A DNA stretch of 64,000 nt from Mycobacterium sp. GA-1199 (GTDB lineage Bacteria; Actinomycetota; Actinomycetes; Mycobacteriales; Mycobacteriaceae). Positions 26,363-35,277 of this stretch are shown in pieces. Position 1 is the first letter of the stretch; the number at the start of each line of letters is the position of its first letter. The translations under genes were made by a program, and so were the position numbers. The stretch is taken from positions 248,001 to 312,000 of the forward strand of contig NZ_LQIX01000012.1 in NCBI RefSeq assembly GCF_001500045.1, written 5' to 3'. Under the pieces are notes generated by a model. That model ran no database searches, was not told the origin of the DNA, and worked only from the letters and a program-made list of their open reading frames with translations.

Positions 26363-27826
26363 GTGAAGCGCCTCAGCGGCTGGGACTCGCTGCTGCTGTC
26401 CAGCGAAACGCCGAACGTGCACCAGCACACGCTCAAGATCGCCGTTGTCGACACCTCGCGGTTCGAGGGCGAGCCGACGTTCGACGCGTTCCTCGAGACC
26501 TTCCGCGAGCGCCTACCCGACCTCGACCCCTTCCGGTACGAACTCGTCGAGGTTCCACTTCACCTGCATCGGCCGGTGTGGCGGCAAGGCGCGGCCATCG
26601 ACTTCGGCTATCACGTCCGAAAAGTCACTGTCCCGGAACCGCGCGGGCGTGCGGGGCTCGACGCGCTGATCGGTCAGATCGCGAGCACGCCCTTGGATCG
26701 CGGCCGACCGCTGTGGGAGCTGTACTACGCCGAAGGTCTCGCCGAAAACCGCGTCGCGGTGATCGGCAAGGTGCACCACGCGTTGGCCGACGGTGTCGCG
26801 TCGGCGAACCTGATGGCCCGCGCGATGGAATGGCCAGGCACCGGCGGCAGCGAGTCCCGTTCCGCAGGCGACTCCGAATCACTTTCGGCCCCAGCCCTGC
26901 TCGTGTTCGCCGCACGTGACCACCTCAGCCAACTCGCGAGCCTGCCCGGCGTCGTCAAAGAGGTTGCCGTAGGCGCCTACCGACTTCAGCGGGGAGCGCG
27001 TCAGCGCCGCCGCCATCCAGAACTCGCCGAACGGTTCAACCCGCCTCCCACCTTCCTCAACCGCAAGCTCTCGGCCGGGCGCGCGTTCGCGACCGCCACC
27101 CTGTCGCTCGACGAGGTCAAAGCGACGAGCAGGCACCTCGAGGTGACCGTCAACGACGTGGTGCTCGCGATCGCCGCCGGCGGACTGCGCACGTTGCTCA
27201 TCGAGCGTGAGGGGGTCGCCGACCGGGCGCTGATCGCCTCGGTTCCCGCCTCGACCGACACCTCGCCTCACCGCATCACCGGCAACGAATTGAGCACCAT
27301 GCTGGTGTCTCTGCCGGTACAGATCGCCGATCCGTGCGAACGGCTCCGCCTGATCCGGACGGCCTCGCGGATGGCCAAAGAGGACAACGAGTCACTGGGC
27401 CCGGCCACCGTCGGCAAGGGCCTGCGTTACGTACCGCCGGCGGCGGCTCGCGCCACCTTCCGATGGATGTCGCGGCGCGAGGCGCCGAACCAGTTGTTCA
27501 ACCTGATCGTGTCGAACGTGCCGGGACCCCGCGAGCGCGGCCGGATCGCCGGTGCGGTCGTCACCGAGATCTACTCGGTCGGTCCCCTGGCCGCCGGTTC
27601 GGCGATGAACATGACGGTGTGGAGCTACGTCGACCAGCTCAACATCTCGGTGCTCTGCGACGACCTGGCGTTCGACGACGTCCACACCGCGACGGACGCG
27701 TTCATCGCCGCCTTCACCGAACTGCGCAGGGCCGCAGGCCTCGGCCATACCACCACCGAGATGGCCGGTGCTTTGCCACAGGTCAGCGCGGGTCGAACAC
27801 GATCGGAAGCGTCGCAGGGCCGGTGA
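26363..27826 (+). CDS. wax ester synthase/diacylglycerol acyltransferase (WS/DGAT)
   Basis: 487 residues, typical length. The catalytic HHxxxDG motif appears as HHALADG near residue 138, with N-terminal LSGWDSLLL and C-terminal NLIVSNVPGP and GSAMNMTVWSY blocks of the family. These enzymes esterify acyl-CoA to diacylglycerol or alcohols, making storage lipid at the inner membrane. The GTG start lies four bases after the hydrolase. The last 44 bases overlap the 3' end of the convergent P450 gene. Confidence 0.92.
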   Translation: MKRLSGWDSLLLSSETPNVHQHTLKIAVVDTSRFEGEPTFDAFLETFRERLPDLDPFRYELVEVPLHLHRPVWRQGAAIDFGYHVRKVTVPEPRGRAGLDALIGQIASTPLDRGRPLWELYYAEGLAENRVAVIGKVHHALADGVASANLMARAMEWPGTGGSESRSAGDSESLSAPALLVFAARDHLSQLASLPGVVKEVAVGAYRLQRGARQRRRHPELAERFNPPPTFLNRKLSAGRAFATATLSLDEVKATSRHLEVTVNDVVLAIAAGGLRTLLIEREGVADRALIASVPASTDTSPHRITGNELSTMLVSLPVQIADPCERLRLIRTASRMAKEDNESLGPATVGKGLRYVPPAAARATFRWMSRREAPNQLFNLIVSNVPGPRERGRIAGAVVTEIYSVGPLAAGSAMNMTVWSYVDQLNISVLCDDLAFDDVHTATDAFIAAFTELRRAAGLGHTTTEMAGALPQVSAGRTRSEASQGR

Positions 27827-29018
27827 TGCCCACCAGCGGCTTCCAGGTCGCGGGTCCGGCACGCCGCAGGTTGCGCATGCGGCTGCTCATCACGACGAGC
27901 GCCTCGGCAAGTTCTCGACGGGCCAGGTTCGCGCCGAGGCAGTAGTGCGCACCGGCGCCGAAGCTCTGCATCGGCGCGGCACCCCGCCGGGTGATGTCCA
28001 GGCGGTCGGGTTCGTCGTACACGTCAGGATCGCGGTTGGCGCCGGCCGTGTTCACCAGGACGAACGTGCCTGCGGGAAGGGTCACGCCGCCGTACTCGAC
28101 GTCCTCCATCGTCAGACGCATCGCCCCGAACACGACCGGATAGAACCGCATCAGTTCCTCGACGGCGTTCATCGCGAACTCGGGATGCCGGGCCAGCAGC
28201 TCCCACTGGTCCGGGTGGTCGCACAGCACGTCCACCGCGGCGGCGAGCTGGTTGCGGGTGGTGTCGGTGCCCGCCATCAAAATGCCGGCCGCGAGCATGC
28301 GCAGTTCCTCGATGCTCAACCGGTCGCCGTCGTCCTCGGCGCGGATCAATTCGGAGATCAGGTCGTCGGTCAGCGTCCTGCGGCGCTCGGCGACCATCCC
28401 GTCGATGTAGTCGTCGAGTTCGGCCCAGGCCTGCAGGATCGCCGGCGCGTGTTCGGCCGCGTTCCACTGGAACAGTTTGAAGAAGTCATCGGCCCACTCG
28501 GAGAACAACTTCCAGTCCTCGCTCGGGGCGCCGAGCAGCTCGGCGATGACCGGAACCGGATACGGACGTGCGATGTCCGCGACGACCTCGCACCGGCCCG
28601 ACGCCACCAGCGGGTCCACCAGATCCGTGATGATTCCGGTGATCGTCGTCTCCAGCCGGCCCACCGAGCGTGGCGTGAACGCCTTGCACACCAGGCGGCG
28701 AAGCCGGGCGTGGGTTTCACCGTTGACGCTGAGGAGCGTCGTGACGGCGCGATCCCACAGCGGGCCGGAGGTGATGCCCTGGGCCTCCAACCCGAGACCG
28801 GGTGGGACGCACATGCGGTGGTCGCGCAGGGCCGCCCGGACCGTCTCGTAGCTCAACAACTCGGGTCCGTGAGCGCCCATCGCGACCGGTCCTGCGCGGC
28901 GCGCCTCGGCGATCCGCCGGTGTGCTTCGTGAGCATCGGGCGCGTCCTCATAAGAGAGGGTCGGCACGTCGGCCTCGAACACCGTCGGGCTCTGCCGGTC
29001 GTTGATGGCGACGCTCAT
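27783..29018 (-). CDS. cytochrome P450
   Basis: 411 residues. I-helix oxygen-activation motif AGTDTTRNQ (about 248-256), ExxR as ELMR and heme loop FGAGAHYCLG with the Cys ligand near residue 353 are intact. The subfamily cannot be named from sequence alone. No ferredoxin gene is adjacent. It is divergent from the VanX-like gene, with a GAGG ribosome-binding site before the ATG, and its 3' end runs 44 bases into the acyltransferase gene. Confidence 0.92.
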   Translation of the reverse strand: MSVAINDRQSPTVFEADVPTLSYEDAPDAHEAHRRIAEARRAGPVAMGAHGPELLSYETVRAALRDHRMCVPPGLGLEAQGITSGPLWDRAVTTLLSVNGETHARLRRLVCKAFTPRSVGRLETTITGIITDLVDPLVASGRCEVVADIARPYPVPVIAELLGAPSEDWKLFSEWADDFFKLFQWNAAEHAPAILQAWAELDDYIDGMVAERRRTLTDDLISELIRAEDDGDRLSIEELRMLAAGILMAGTDTTRNQLAAAVDVLCDHPDQWELLARHPEFAMNAVEELMRFYPVVFGAMRLTMEDVEYGGVTLPAGTFVLVNTAGANRDPDVYDEPDRLDITRRGAAPMQSFGAGAHYCLGANLARRELAEALVVMSSRMRNLRRAGPATWKPLVGITGPATLPIVFDPR

Positions 29019-29113
29019 GGTGACCTCCTCGGCGTGACGACAACTTCGATGCTCGGTTGCGCCGGGGAAGCCGACTAGCGTAGGCGACTACTCCAGTCCG
29101 GAAGCGAGGCGAA

Positions 29114-29776
29114 ATGCGTATTGCCTTGGCGGGCTCGGCGGCGGTCGCCGTCGTCCTCGCGTGGCCGACCGGCGTTGCCACAGCGACACCGGACCCACCC
29201 GTGCCGCCCCTGACAGATGCGGCCCGGGCGGCCGGACTCGTCGATGTCCGCACCGTGGTGCCCGACGCGGTGATCGACCTGCGTTACGCGACGACGGACA
29301 ACTTCGTGGGCGAGCAGCTGTATCCCGCCGATGCGCGGTGCCTGGTCCACGAGTCGATGGCACCCGGCTTGGCGGCGGCCGCCGACGCGTTACGCCCCGG
29401 CGGGGAGGTGCTGGTGTTCTGGGATTGCTACCGCCCACACGACGTTCAGGTGCGGATGTTCGAGGCCGTCTCCGATCCCGGGTGGGTGGCCCGGCCCGGC
29501 CCCTACGCCAGCAGCCATGAAGCGGCGTTGTCGGTCGACGTGACCCTGTCCCGTGACGGTGTTCTCGTTGACATGGGTACCGGCTTCGACGAGTTCACTT
29601 CGCGCGCCAACGCTCATGCCATCGACCGGGTCAGCCCCGCGGCTCAGACCAACCGCAAACGGTTGCGCGACGCGATGGGCGCAGGCGGGCTCACCGTTTA
29701 CGCCGGCGAATGGTGGCATTTCGACGCGCCGGGTGCGAACCGGCGGCACCCGATACTCGACGTCCCCGTGAACTAA
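29114..29776 (+). CDS. secreted D-Ala-D-Ala dipeptidase (VanX/DdpX family)
   Basis: 220 residues with a signal peptide (about 1-25). Zinc ligands fit VanX: SSHEAALSVD provides His and Asp seven residues apart, and EWWHFD supplies the catalytic Glu and the third ligand His. IDLRYATTDNFVG is the N-terminal family block. VanX-type enzymes split D-Ala-D-Ala dipeptide; exported homologs probably recycle peptidoglycan peptides. No vanH/vanA genes are nearby, so a resistance role is not indicated. Confidence 0.87.
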   Translation: MRIALAGSAAVAVVLAWPTGVATATPDPPVPPLTDAARAAGLVDVRTVVPDAVIDLRYATTDNFVGEQLYPADARCLVHESMAPGLAAAADALRPGGEVLVFWDCYRPHDVQVRMFEAVSDPGWVARPGPYASSHEAALSVDVTLSRDGVLVDMGTGFDEFTSRANAHAIDRVSPAAQTNRKRLRDAMGAGGLTVYAGEWWHFDAPGANRRHPILDVPVN

Positions 29777-29790
29777 CTGCCGGTCAGCCG

Positions 29791-29910
29791 TCAGGCGGCG
29801 GCCGGATCGGCGGTCATGGCTTGGCAGTAGGAGCACAGGTTCGGCCCGAGTGTCGGGTAACCACATCCGCCGCAGATCGCGACCGCGGTGACTTCTTCGG
29901 CTTCGGGCAT
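29791..29910 (-). CDS. 39-residue zinc-ribbon miniprotein
   Basis: Too short for most gene finders. The ATG at 29910 opens a frame with an acidic N-terminus, then two CxxC knuckles (ICGGC and LCSYC) ten residues apart and a short Ala tail. This is the layout of a treble-clef/zinc-ribbon miniprotein, likely binding one zinc. It lies in the gap between the VanX-like gene and the transporter, and nothing else occupies the space. Function unknown. Confidence 0.6.
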   Translation of the reverse strand: MPEAEEVTAVAICGGCGYPTLGPNLCSYCQAMTADPAAA

Positions 29911-29982
29911 GCCGGTTATTTACCCCCTTGAAATCCAATTAATCCCGGGTCCGCGACGAAGTTCTGGAAAGCTGCCCACGAC

Positions 29983-31285
29983 ATGGCTACTGCACAGCTC
30001 GCTCCGGTCAGCGGCACCCACAGCGCGCGGCGAGCCTGGGTTGCGGTCGCCCTGCTCGCGATCGTCGGGACGCTGAACTACGCGGACCGGTTCCTGCCCG
30101 CGGTCCTCGCCGAACCGATCAGGGCCGAACTGGACCTGTCCGATACCGCGCTCGGCGTGATCAACGGGTTCGGCTTCCTGGCCGTCTACGCGGTGCTCGG
30201 CCTGCTGATCGCCCGGATCGCCGACCGTGGTGCGTTCGGGCTGGTGGTGTCGACGTGCCTGACGCTGTGGGGCGCGATGACGATGTTGGGCGGCGCGGTG
30301 CAGTCGGGTCTTCAACTGGCGTTCACCCGCGTGGGCGTGGCGATCGGTGAGGCCGGCAGCACACCGGCCGCGCACGCGTATGTCGCGCGCAACTTCGCGC
30401 CGGAGCGTCGCGCGGCGCCGCTGGCCGTGATCACGCTCGCCATCCCACTGGCCAGCGCGGCCAGCCTGATCGGCGGCGGCCTGCTGGCGCAAACCCTGGG
30501 CTGGCGAATGGCTTTCGTCGTGATGGGGGCGATCAGCGTGGCGGTCGCCCCCTTGGTCCTCATCGCGCTCGGGCGTAGGCAGTCGATGCCGGCCAATCCC
30601 CAAGTCGACGTCGATGTGCCCGCCAAGGCCTGGGATCTGCTGCGCAAAGGCAGCTTCGTGGGCGTCGTCGTCGGCGCGTCGTGCATCTCGGTGGCCGGCT
30701 ACTCGTTGACGGCCTTCGCCCCCGCTTATCTGGTCCGGACCCGCGGGATGGAGTTGGGCGAGGTCGGGGGTGCAGTACGGCATCGCCAGCGGGGTGACGG
30801 GCATCCTCGGCCTTCTGGTCGTCGGCCGGGTCGCGGACCGGTTGTCGGCCTCCGATCCCCGGTGGCTGCTGTGGCTGGTGGCCGCAATGACCGCTGCGAT
30901 GCTCCCGTTCTCGGCGCTGGCGTTCACGGTGGGCGACCGGACGCTGTGCATATGGTTCATCTCGCTGAGCTACGTCGTCGGCACGGCGTACATGGCGCCG
31001 TCCATCGCGGCCATCCAGCGACTGGCCCGACCCGAACAGCGCGCGACGGCTTCGGCGATCTTCCTGTTCTTCGGCGCCATCGTCGGGTCGGCGGGCCCGT
31101 TCCTCACCGGTGTCATCAGCGATGCGCTGAAGGACGACCTCGGTGCGATGTCGTTGGGGCGGGCGCTGCTGATCGTGCCGGTGTTCCAGGTGGTCGCGAT
31201 CGCCTGTTACCTGCTGGCCAGTCGAAGGTTCGTCCGTGAGATCGTCGAGTCGACAGGCGCCCACCGCGGCGCACACATTGGGTAG
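29983..31285 (+). pseudogene. MFS transporter broken by a one-base frameshift
   Basis: From ATG 29983 the frame encodes the first half of a major-facilitator transporter (LNYADRFLPAVLAEPI start, six or seven helices). At about 30766-30770, a run of five Gs, the reading shifts: the remaining helices continue in another frame from 30770 to the stop at 31285. Removing one G joins VGG-VQYGIASG into a single 433-residue protein of normal length. It is therefore either a recent pseudogene or a sequencing error in a homopolymer. The intact protein would be a spinster-type exporter or similar; substrate unknown. Confidence 0.85.
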
Positions 31286-31294
31286 GTTCGCCTC

Positions 31295-32329
31295 GTGGCC
31301 GAGCTGATGAACCGCCAAATCGTGTTGCGCCGCAGACCTCTCGGGCTGGTCCAGCCCGCCGACACCGAGTTGATCACCGCGCCCGCGCCCGAGCCCGCCG
31401 ACGGTGAGGCGTTGGTGCGCACGACCTACATCGGCATCGACGCCGCGGCCCGGACCTGGCTCAACGACCAGCCCGGCTATCTGCCGCCTGTGCAACTCGG
31501 AGAGGTCATTCGCGCGGCGGGCATCGGTGAGGTTGTGGCGTCGCGGTGCGATGCCTACGCCGTCGGCGACGTCGTCACGACGTTGACGGGGTTTCAGGAG
31601 TACGTCATCAGCCGCGACGACATCTTCACCACACCGGTGCCCGGCCCCGACGTCGACCAACTGGCGGTGATGTCGGTGTACGGCCCGACCGGCGCGACGG
31701 CCTATTTCGGAATGGTCGGGATCGGCAAGCCGCAGCCGGGGGAGACCGTGGTGGTCTCGGCGGCAGCGGGTGCCACCGGTTCGGTTGCGGGTCAGATCGC
31801 CAAGATCGCCGGGGCCCGGGTGGTGGGTATCGCGGGTGGACCTCAGAAGTGCCGCGCCGTCGTCGAGGATTTCGGGTTCGACGCGTGCATCGACTATCGG
31901 GAGACGGACCTGCCCGCGGCGTTGAAGCAGCACTGCCCCAAGGGCGTCGACGTGTACTTCGACAATGTCGGCGGGCCGATCCTCGACGCGGTGCTCGGCC
32001 GGCTGGCTCACAAGGCGCGGGTGGTGTTGTGCGGCGTCATCTCCAGCTACCTGACCGGGGAGCACCCCGGCCCGGCCAACTACGTCAACCTGCTGTCGAA
32101 GACCGCGCTGATGCAGGGATTCAACGCGCTCGACGAGTGGGGGCGCTTCGAAGAGGCATTCGGGCCGCTGCGCCGGTGGGCAGACGAGGGCCGGCTGGTG
32201 CACCGCCAGACGATCTTCGAGGGTATCGAGGCCTGTGTCGACGCCATGAACGGCTTGTTCACCGGTGCCAACATCGGCAAGATGTTGGTCAAGATCAGTG
32301 AGCCGGGTGGCGGGAAAATTCCCTCGTAA
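31295..32329 (+). CDS. NADP-dependent oxidoreductase (MDR/leukotriene B4 dehydrogenase type)
   Basis: 344 residues from a GTG nine bases after the transporter. It is a zinc-free medium-chain reductase: VSAAAGATGSVAGQIAK (about 152-168) is the nucleotide-binding block, followed by YFDNVGG and GVISSY. Homologs reduce alpha,beta-unsaturated ketones or aldehydes with NADPH. It probably shared a transcript with the broken transporter gene. Confidence 0.87.
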   Translation: MAELMNRQIVLRRRPLGLVQPADTELITAPAPEPADGEALVRTTYIGIDAAARTWLNDQPGYLPPVQLGEVIRAAGIGEVVASRCDAYAVGDVVTTLTGFQEYVISRDDIFTTPVPGPDVDQLAVMSVYGPTGATAYFGMVGIGKPQPGETVVVSAAAGATGSVAGQIAKIAGARVVGIAGGPQKCRAVVEDFGFDACIDYRETDLPAALKQHCPKGVDVYFDNVGGPILDAVLGRLAHKARVVLCGVISSYLTGEHPGPANYVNLLSKTALMQGFNALDEWGRFEEAFGPLRRWADEGRLVHRQTIFEGIEACVDAMNGLFTGANIGKMLVKISEPGGGKIPS

Positions 32330-32405
32330 AACGGTTGGTTGGTCGCGGATCAAAGCGGGTATGACGAACGTCGCAATTGGTCGACTCACACATAGGAGTG
32401 GTGGC

Positions 32406-33281
32406 ATGGGCGCTCGACGAATCGCTCGGATGTTGGGTCTGGTGGTGCCGTTCGCGGCGCTGCTGACCGGAACGATTCCCCTCGCGGCGGCCCAACCATT
32501 GCCGCCTCCACCCCCCGCGCCTGCCCCGCCGCCCGCTTGTCCGGACGTGCAGGTGGTATTCGCGCGCGGGACCGGCGAGCCGGTCGGTGTCGGCGGGGTC
32601 GGGCAGGCATTCGTCGACCAGCTGCGTGCCCAGGCCGGCCCACGGTCGATCGACGTCTATCCGGTGAACTACCTGGCCAGCGGCGACTTCGGCAACCGGA
32701 TCCAGTTCGCGCGCACGGTCGTCGACGGAATCCGGGATGCGGGACAGAAAGTCGAGTCGACGGCAGCGGCGTGCCCGGACACGGAGATCGTGCTCGGCGG
32801 GTTCTCACAGGGCGCTGCGGTGGCCGGATATGTGACCTCGGCGGAAATCCCCGAGGAGATACCCGCTGAGTACCGCGAGTTCATCCCTGAGCCGATGTCC
32901 GAGGAGATCGGCGACCACGTCGCCGCTGTGGTGTTGTTCGGCCGGCCCTCGGATCAGTTCCTGACCGATGCCGGAGCACCCGCGATCGTCATCGGACCGT
33001 CGTATCAGGACAAGACGCTGAGCCTGTGCGCCGAGGGCGACACGATCTGCAACGGCGCTCCCATCGGTCTTCCGAGCTTCGCGCACAACTCCTACATGGT
33101 GAACGGGATGCCCGCCGAGGGTGCGGCCTACGCGGTAGCGCGTCTCGAGCCGGCTCCGGCGCCCCCGCCCCCACCGGCCCCCGCACTGGCTCCGGCGCCG
33201 TTGGCCGTGCCGGCACCACCGCCGGCGCCCGCGCCGTTCGCGGCACCCGCACCCGCGCCGGCACCCGCACCCGCCGGCTGA
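32406..33281 (+). CDS. secreted cutinase-family esterase with proline-rich tail
   Basis: 291 residues from ATG 32406, with AGGAG a few bases upstream. A signal peptide (about 1-29) and a Pro-rich linker precede the cutinase domain: VVFARGTGEP, nucleophile GGFSQG, then Asp in EGDTICN and His in FAHNSY. Cysteines for two disulphides are present. The last 50 residues are an Ala/Pro repeat, probably for cell-wall spanning. Mycobacterial cutinase-like proteins are mostly lipid esterases or phospholipases, not true cutinases. Confidence 0.92.
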   Translation: MGARRIARMLGLVVPFAALLTGTIPLAAAQPLPPPPPAPAPPPACPDVQVVFARGTGEPVGVGGVGQAFVDQLRAQAGPRSIDVYPVNYLASGDFGNRIQFARTVVDGIRDAGQKVESTAAACPDTEIVLGGFSQGAAVAGYVTSAEIPEEIPAEYREFIPEPMSEEIGDHVAAVVLFGRPSDQFLTDAGAPAIVIGPSYQDKTLSLCAEGDTICNGAPIGLPSFAHNSYMVNGMPAEGAAYAVARLEPAPAPPPPPAPALAPAPLAVPAPPPAPAPFAAPAPAPAPAPAG

Positions 33282-33311
33282 GCGGTCCCCGTCGCGGTCT
33301 GCCACTCTCGA

Positions 33312-33695
33312 GTGGTGGACCAAGACGTGTACGACAAGGGCCGTGAGATCCGTACGGCGGTGCTCGGTGAGGCCTATGTGCAGAAGGCGGCGGACGGCTC
33401 CGACGACTTCACCGGGCCGTTCCAGGACCTGGTGACCGAGTACTGCTGGGGAGCGGTGTGGGGCCGCGAGGGCCTGTCCCGCAAGACGCGCAGCATGCTC
33501 AACCTCGCCATGCTCGCGGCGTTGAACCGCCCCAACGAACTTCGCACCCACGTGCGGGGCGCGCTCACCAACGGCGTGACACGCGACGAGATCCGCGAGA
33601 TCTTCATGCAGGTCGCGGTGTATGCGGGCGTGCCGGCCGCGGTGGAGGCCTTCCGCACCGCGCGCGCCGCCTTCGACGACGCCGAACAGCGGTAG
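33312..33695 (+). CDS. carboxymuconolactone decarboxylase-family protein
   Basis: 127 residues from a GTG, all-alpha CMD fold with the LSRKTRSMLNLAMLAAL core and an EIREIFMQ helix. It lacks the CxxC of AhpD, so it belongs with PcaC-type proteins and not the peroxidase reductases. True PcaC opens the protocatechuate branch of the beta-ketoadipate pathway, but no other pca gene is nearby. It pairs with the next gene, an arrangement repeated at 60.2-61.5 kb. Confidence 0.82.
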   Translation: MVDQDVYDKGREIRTAVLGEAYVQKAADGSDDFTGPFQDLVTEYCWGAVWGREGLSRKTRSMLNLAMLAALNRPNELRTHVRGALTNGVTRDEIREIFMQVAVYAGVPAAVEAFRTARAAFDDAEQR

Positions 33696-33703
33696 GCCGC
33701 GAC

Positions 33704-34579
33704 ATGGACATCGGCTTCATCGGACTCGGCAACATGGGCTTCCCGATGGCGGCCCGCCTGCGGGCGGCCGGGCATCGGGTGGTGGTGTGCGACAGTCGCC
33801 CCGAGGTGGTCGACAGGGCGGTCGAAGCCGGGGCGCAGCGCGCGGCCTCGGTGCGCGAGGTCGCCGACCGCGTGCCGACGATTCTGGCCAGCCTGCCGAA
33901 CCCGCAGGCGTCGGAGTCCGTCGCCGCCGAGGTCGCCGGCGGGACTCTCGTCAAACGTTTCGTCGATCTGTCGACGGTGGGAAGCCAAGCCGCGCAGCGC
34001 AACAGCGCGCTGTTGGCCGGGAGCGGGATCGGCGCGCTCGACAGCCCCGTCAGCGGCGGTGTGCACGGGGCCGAGGCGGGGTCGCTGGCCATCATGGTGT
34101 CGGGGCCGCGAGCGCACTACGAGACGTGCACGCCCCTCTTCGAAACTCTCGGGCGGGCGACGTTCGTCGGTGAGAAGCCCGGTGCGGCTCAGACGATGAA
34201 GCTCGTCAACAACGTGATCGCGGCGACGACGCTGGCTGTCACCGCCGAGGCGATGGTCGCCGGTGTGAAGGCCGGACTCGACGCCCGGGTGATGATCGAT
34301 GTGCTCAACGCGGGTTCCGGTGGCACTCATGCCAGTCGGGACAAGTTTCCGCGGGCGGTGCTGCCCCGCACGTTCGACTACGGCTTCGCGACGGGGCTGA
34401 TGGTCAAGGACGTGCGGCTCTACCTCGACGAGGCCAAGGCGCTGGGCCTGCCGACCGAACTCGCCGCCGCCGTGGCCCGGGTCTGGGAGGCGACGATGGC
34501 CAGCGAGGGGCCCGAATCCGACTTCACCGCGGTGGTGAAGCCCATGGAAGCCGCCGCGGGTGTGGTGGTCGAGGGCTGA
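33704..34579 (+). CDS. NAD-binding 3-hydroxyisobutyrate dehydrogenase-like protein
   Basis: 291 residues from ATG 33704, eight bases after the decarboxylase-like gene. GLGNMGFPMA (about 6-15) is the nucleotide-binding loop, DSPVSGGVHGAEAG the substrate-binding block, and a conserved Lys in MKLVNN the catalytic base of beta-hydroxyacid dehydrogenases. Substrate unknown. It is a paralog of the gene at 60177-61025, which is also next to a CMD-family gene. Confidence 0.85.
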   Translation: MDIGFIGLGNMGFPMAARLRAAGHRVVVCDSRPEVVDRAVEAGAQRAASVREVADRVPTILASLPNPQASESVAAEVAGGTLVKRFVDLSTVGSQAAQRNSALLAGSGIGALDSPVSGGVHGAEAGSLAIMVSGPRAHYETCTPLFETLGRATFVGEKPGAAQTMKLVNNVIAATTLAVTAEAMVAGVKAGLDARVMIDVLNAGSGGTHASRDKFPRAVLPRTFDYGFATGLMVKDVRLYLDEAKALGLPTELAAAVARVWEATMASEGPESDFTAVVKPMEAAAGVVVEG

Positions 34580-34609
34580 CCGGGCAGCGCCGACGGTAGA
34601 GTTCGGCAG

Positions 34610-35158
34610 GTGAACACGCCGAAGTCGCGCGCACGTTGGGTGCGCGGGGGTCTGGTCGGTGCGTGTTCTGCCGTATTGACCGCGACCGCGCACACGTTCG
34701 CCGGCGGCGGGCTTCCCGGGGGATCGGCGCTGATCGTCGCGATGCTCGTGTGCGGCACCGTTGGGGCCGTGGTCGCGCGGCCCGCGCTCGACGGCCGCCA
34801 CGCGCGGTTGTTCGGCGCTGTCGGCGCGCTGAGCCTCGCGCAGCTCCTCGGCCACCTGTCCTTCGTCGTCGCCGGCGGGCACATCCACTCGGCCGCGGCC
34901 CTGGGGTTGACCCCCGCGATGACCGCGGCCCACGTCGGCGCCGCCGTGATCCTGGGGGCGGCGATCGCCTGCGTCGAATACCTGTACGTCGTTTGTGTAT
35001 CCGTGCTGCGGTGGCTGCGGATCTTCGCCACGTCCGGACTGCGTCCGCGCGTGCACCGGGTGCACCGTTTCGTCAAAACCGTTGTCGCCGAATCCGTCCT
35101 GCTCAGTTACGGGCTCGGCATGCGCGCTCCGCCGCAGAGGTTGGCAACGGCGGGTTAA
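34610..35158 (+). CDS. integral membrane protein, His-containing
   Basis: 182 residues from a GTG. About four transmembrane helices are visible (roughly 12-30, 38-58, 67-95 and 103-130), with HLSFVVAGGHIHSA between the third and fourth, then a basic cytoplasmic tail. I do not recognise a named family. The histidines and the downstream metal-related operon (PepSY, PCu(A)C, DyP) suggest a link to copper or heme handling, but that is inference; a hairpin separates it from that operon. Confidence 0.7.
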   Translation: MNTPKSRARWVRGGLVGACSAVLTATAHTFAGGGLPGGSALIVAMLVCGTVGAVVARPALDGRHARLFGAVGALSLAQLLGHLSFVVAGGHIHSAAALGLTPAMTAAHVGAAVILGAAIACVEYLYVVCVSVLRWLRIFATSGLRPRVHRVHRFVKTVVAESVLLSYGLGMRAPPQRLATAG

Positions 35159-35179
35159 TCCCGCCGCGCACCGAATTCG

Positions 35180-35199
35180 GCCGCGACAGCTGTCGCGGC
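35180..35199. terminator. 20-bp perfect palindrome, terminator or operator
   Basis: GCCGCGAC-AGCT-GTCGCGGC is fully self-complementary: as RNA an 8-bp stem with an AGCT tetraloop followed by TTTC, as DNA a symmetric protein site. It starts 22 bases after the membrane-protein stop and lies 79 bases upstream of the PepSY gene. Position suits a terminator for the former; a metal-regulator operator for the latter is the alternative. Confidence 0.5.
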
Positions 35200-35277
35200 T
35201 TTCGACGCAACCACCTCACCTCAATATCCGGCTCGACGGGTGTGCTCGCCGGGCCGCCGGCTGAAGGTTCGCCTTTC

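Noticed and set aside
29114..29776. Vancomycin-resistance interpretation of the VanX-like gene
   Set aside because: No vanH, vanA or vanRS-like genes nearby and the protein is exported; cell-wall recycling fits better.
32311..32322. GGGAA-AA-TTCCC inverted repeat
   Set aside because: Lies inside the coding end of the oxidoreductase; short stem with a two-base loop, likely chance.
30560..32407. 615-codon minus-strand frame opposite the transporter and reductase genes
   Set aside because: Composition of an antisense shadow; covers two recognisable plus-strand genes.
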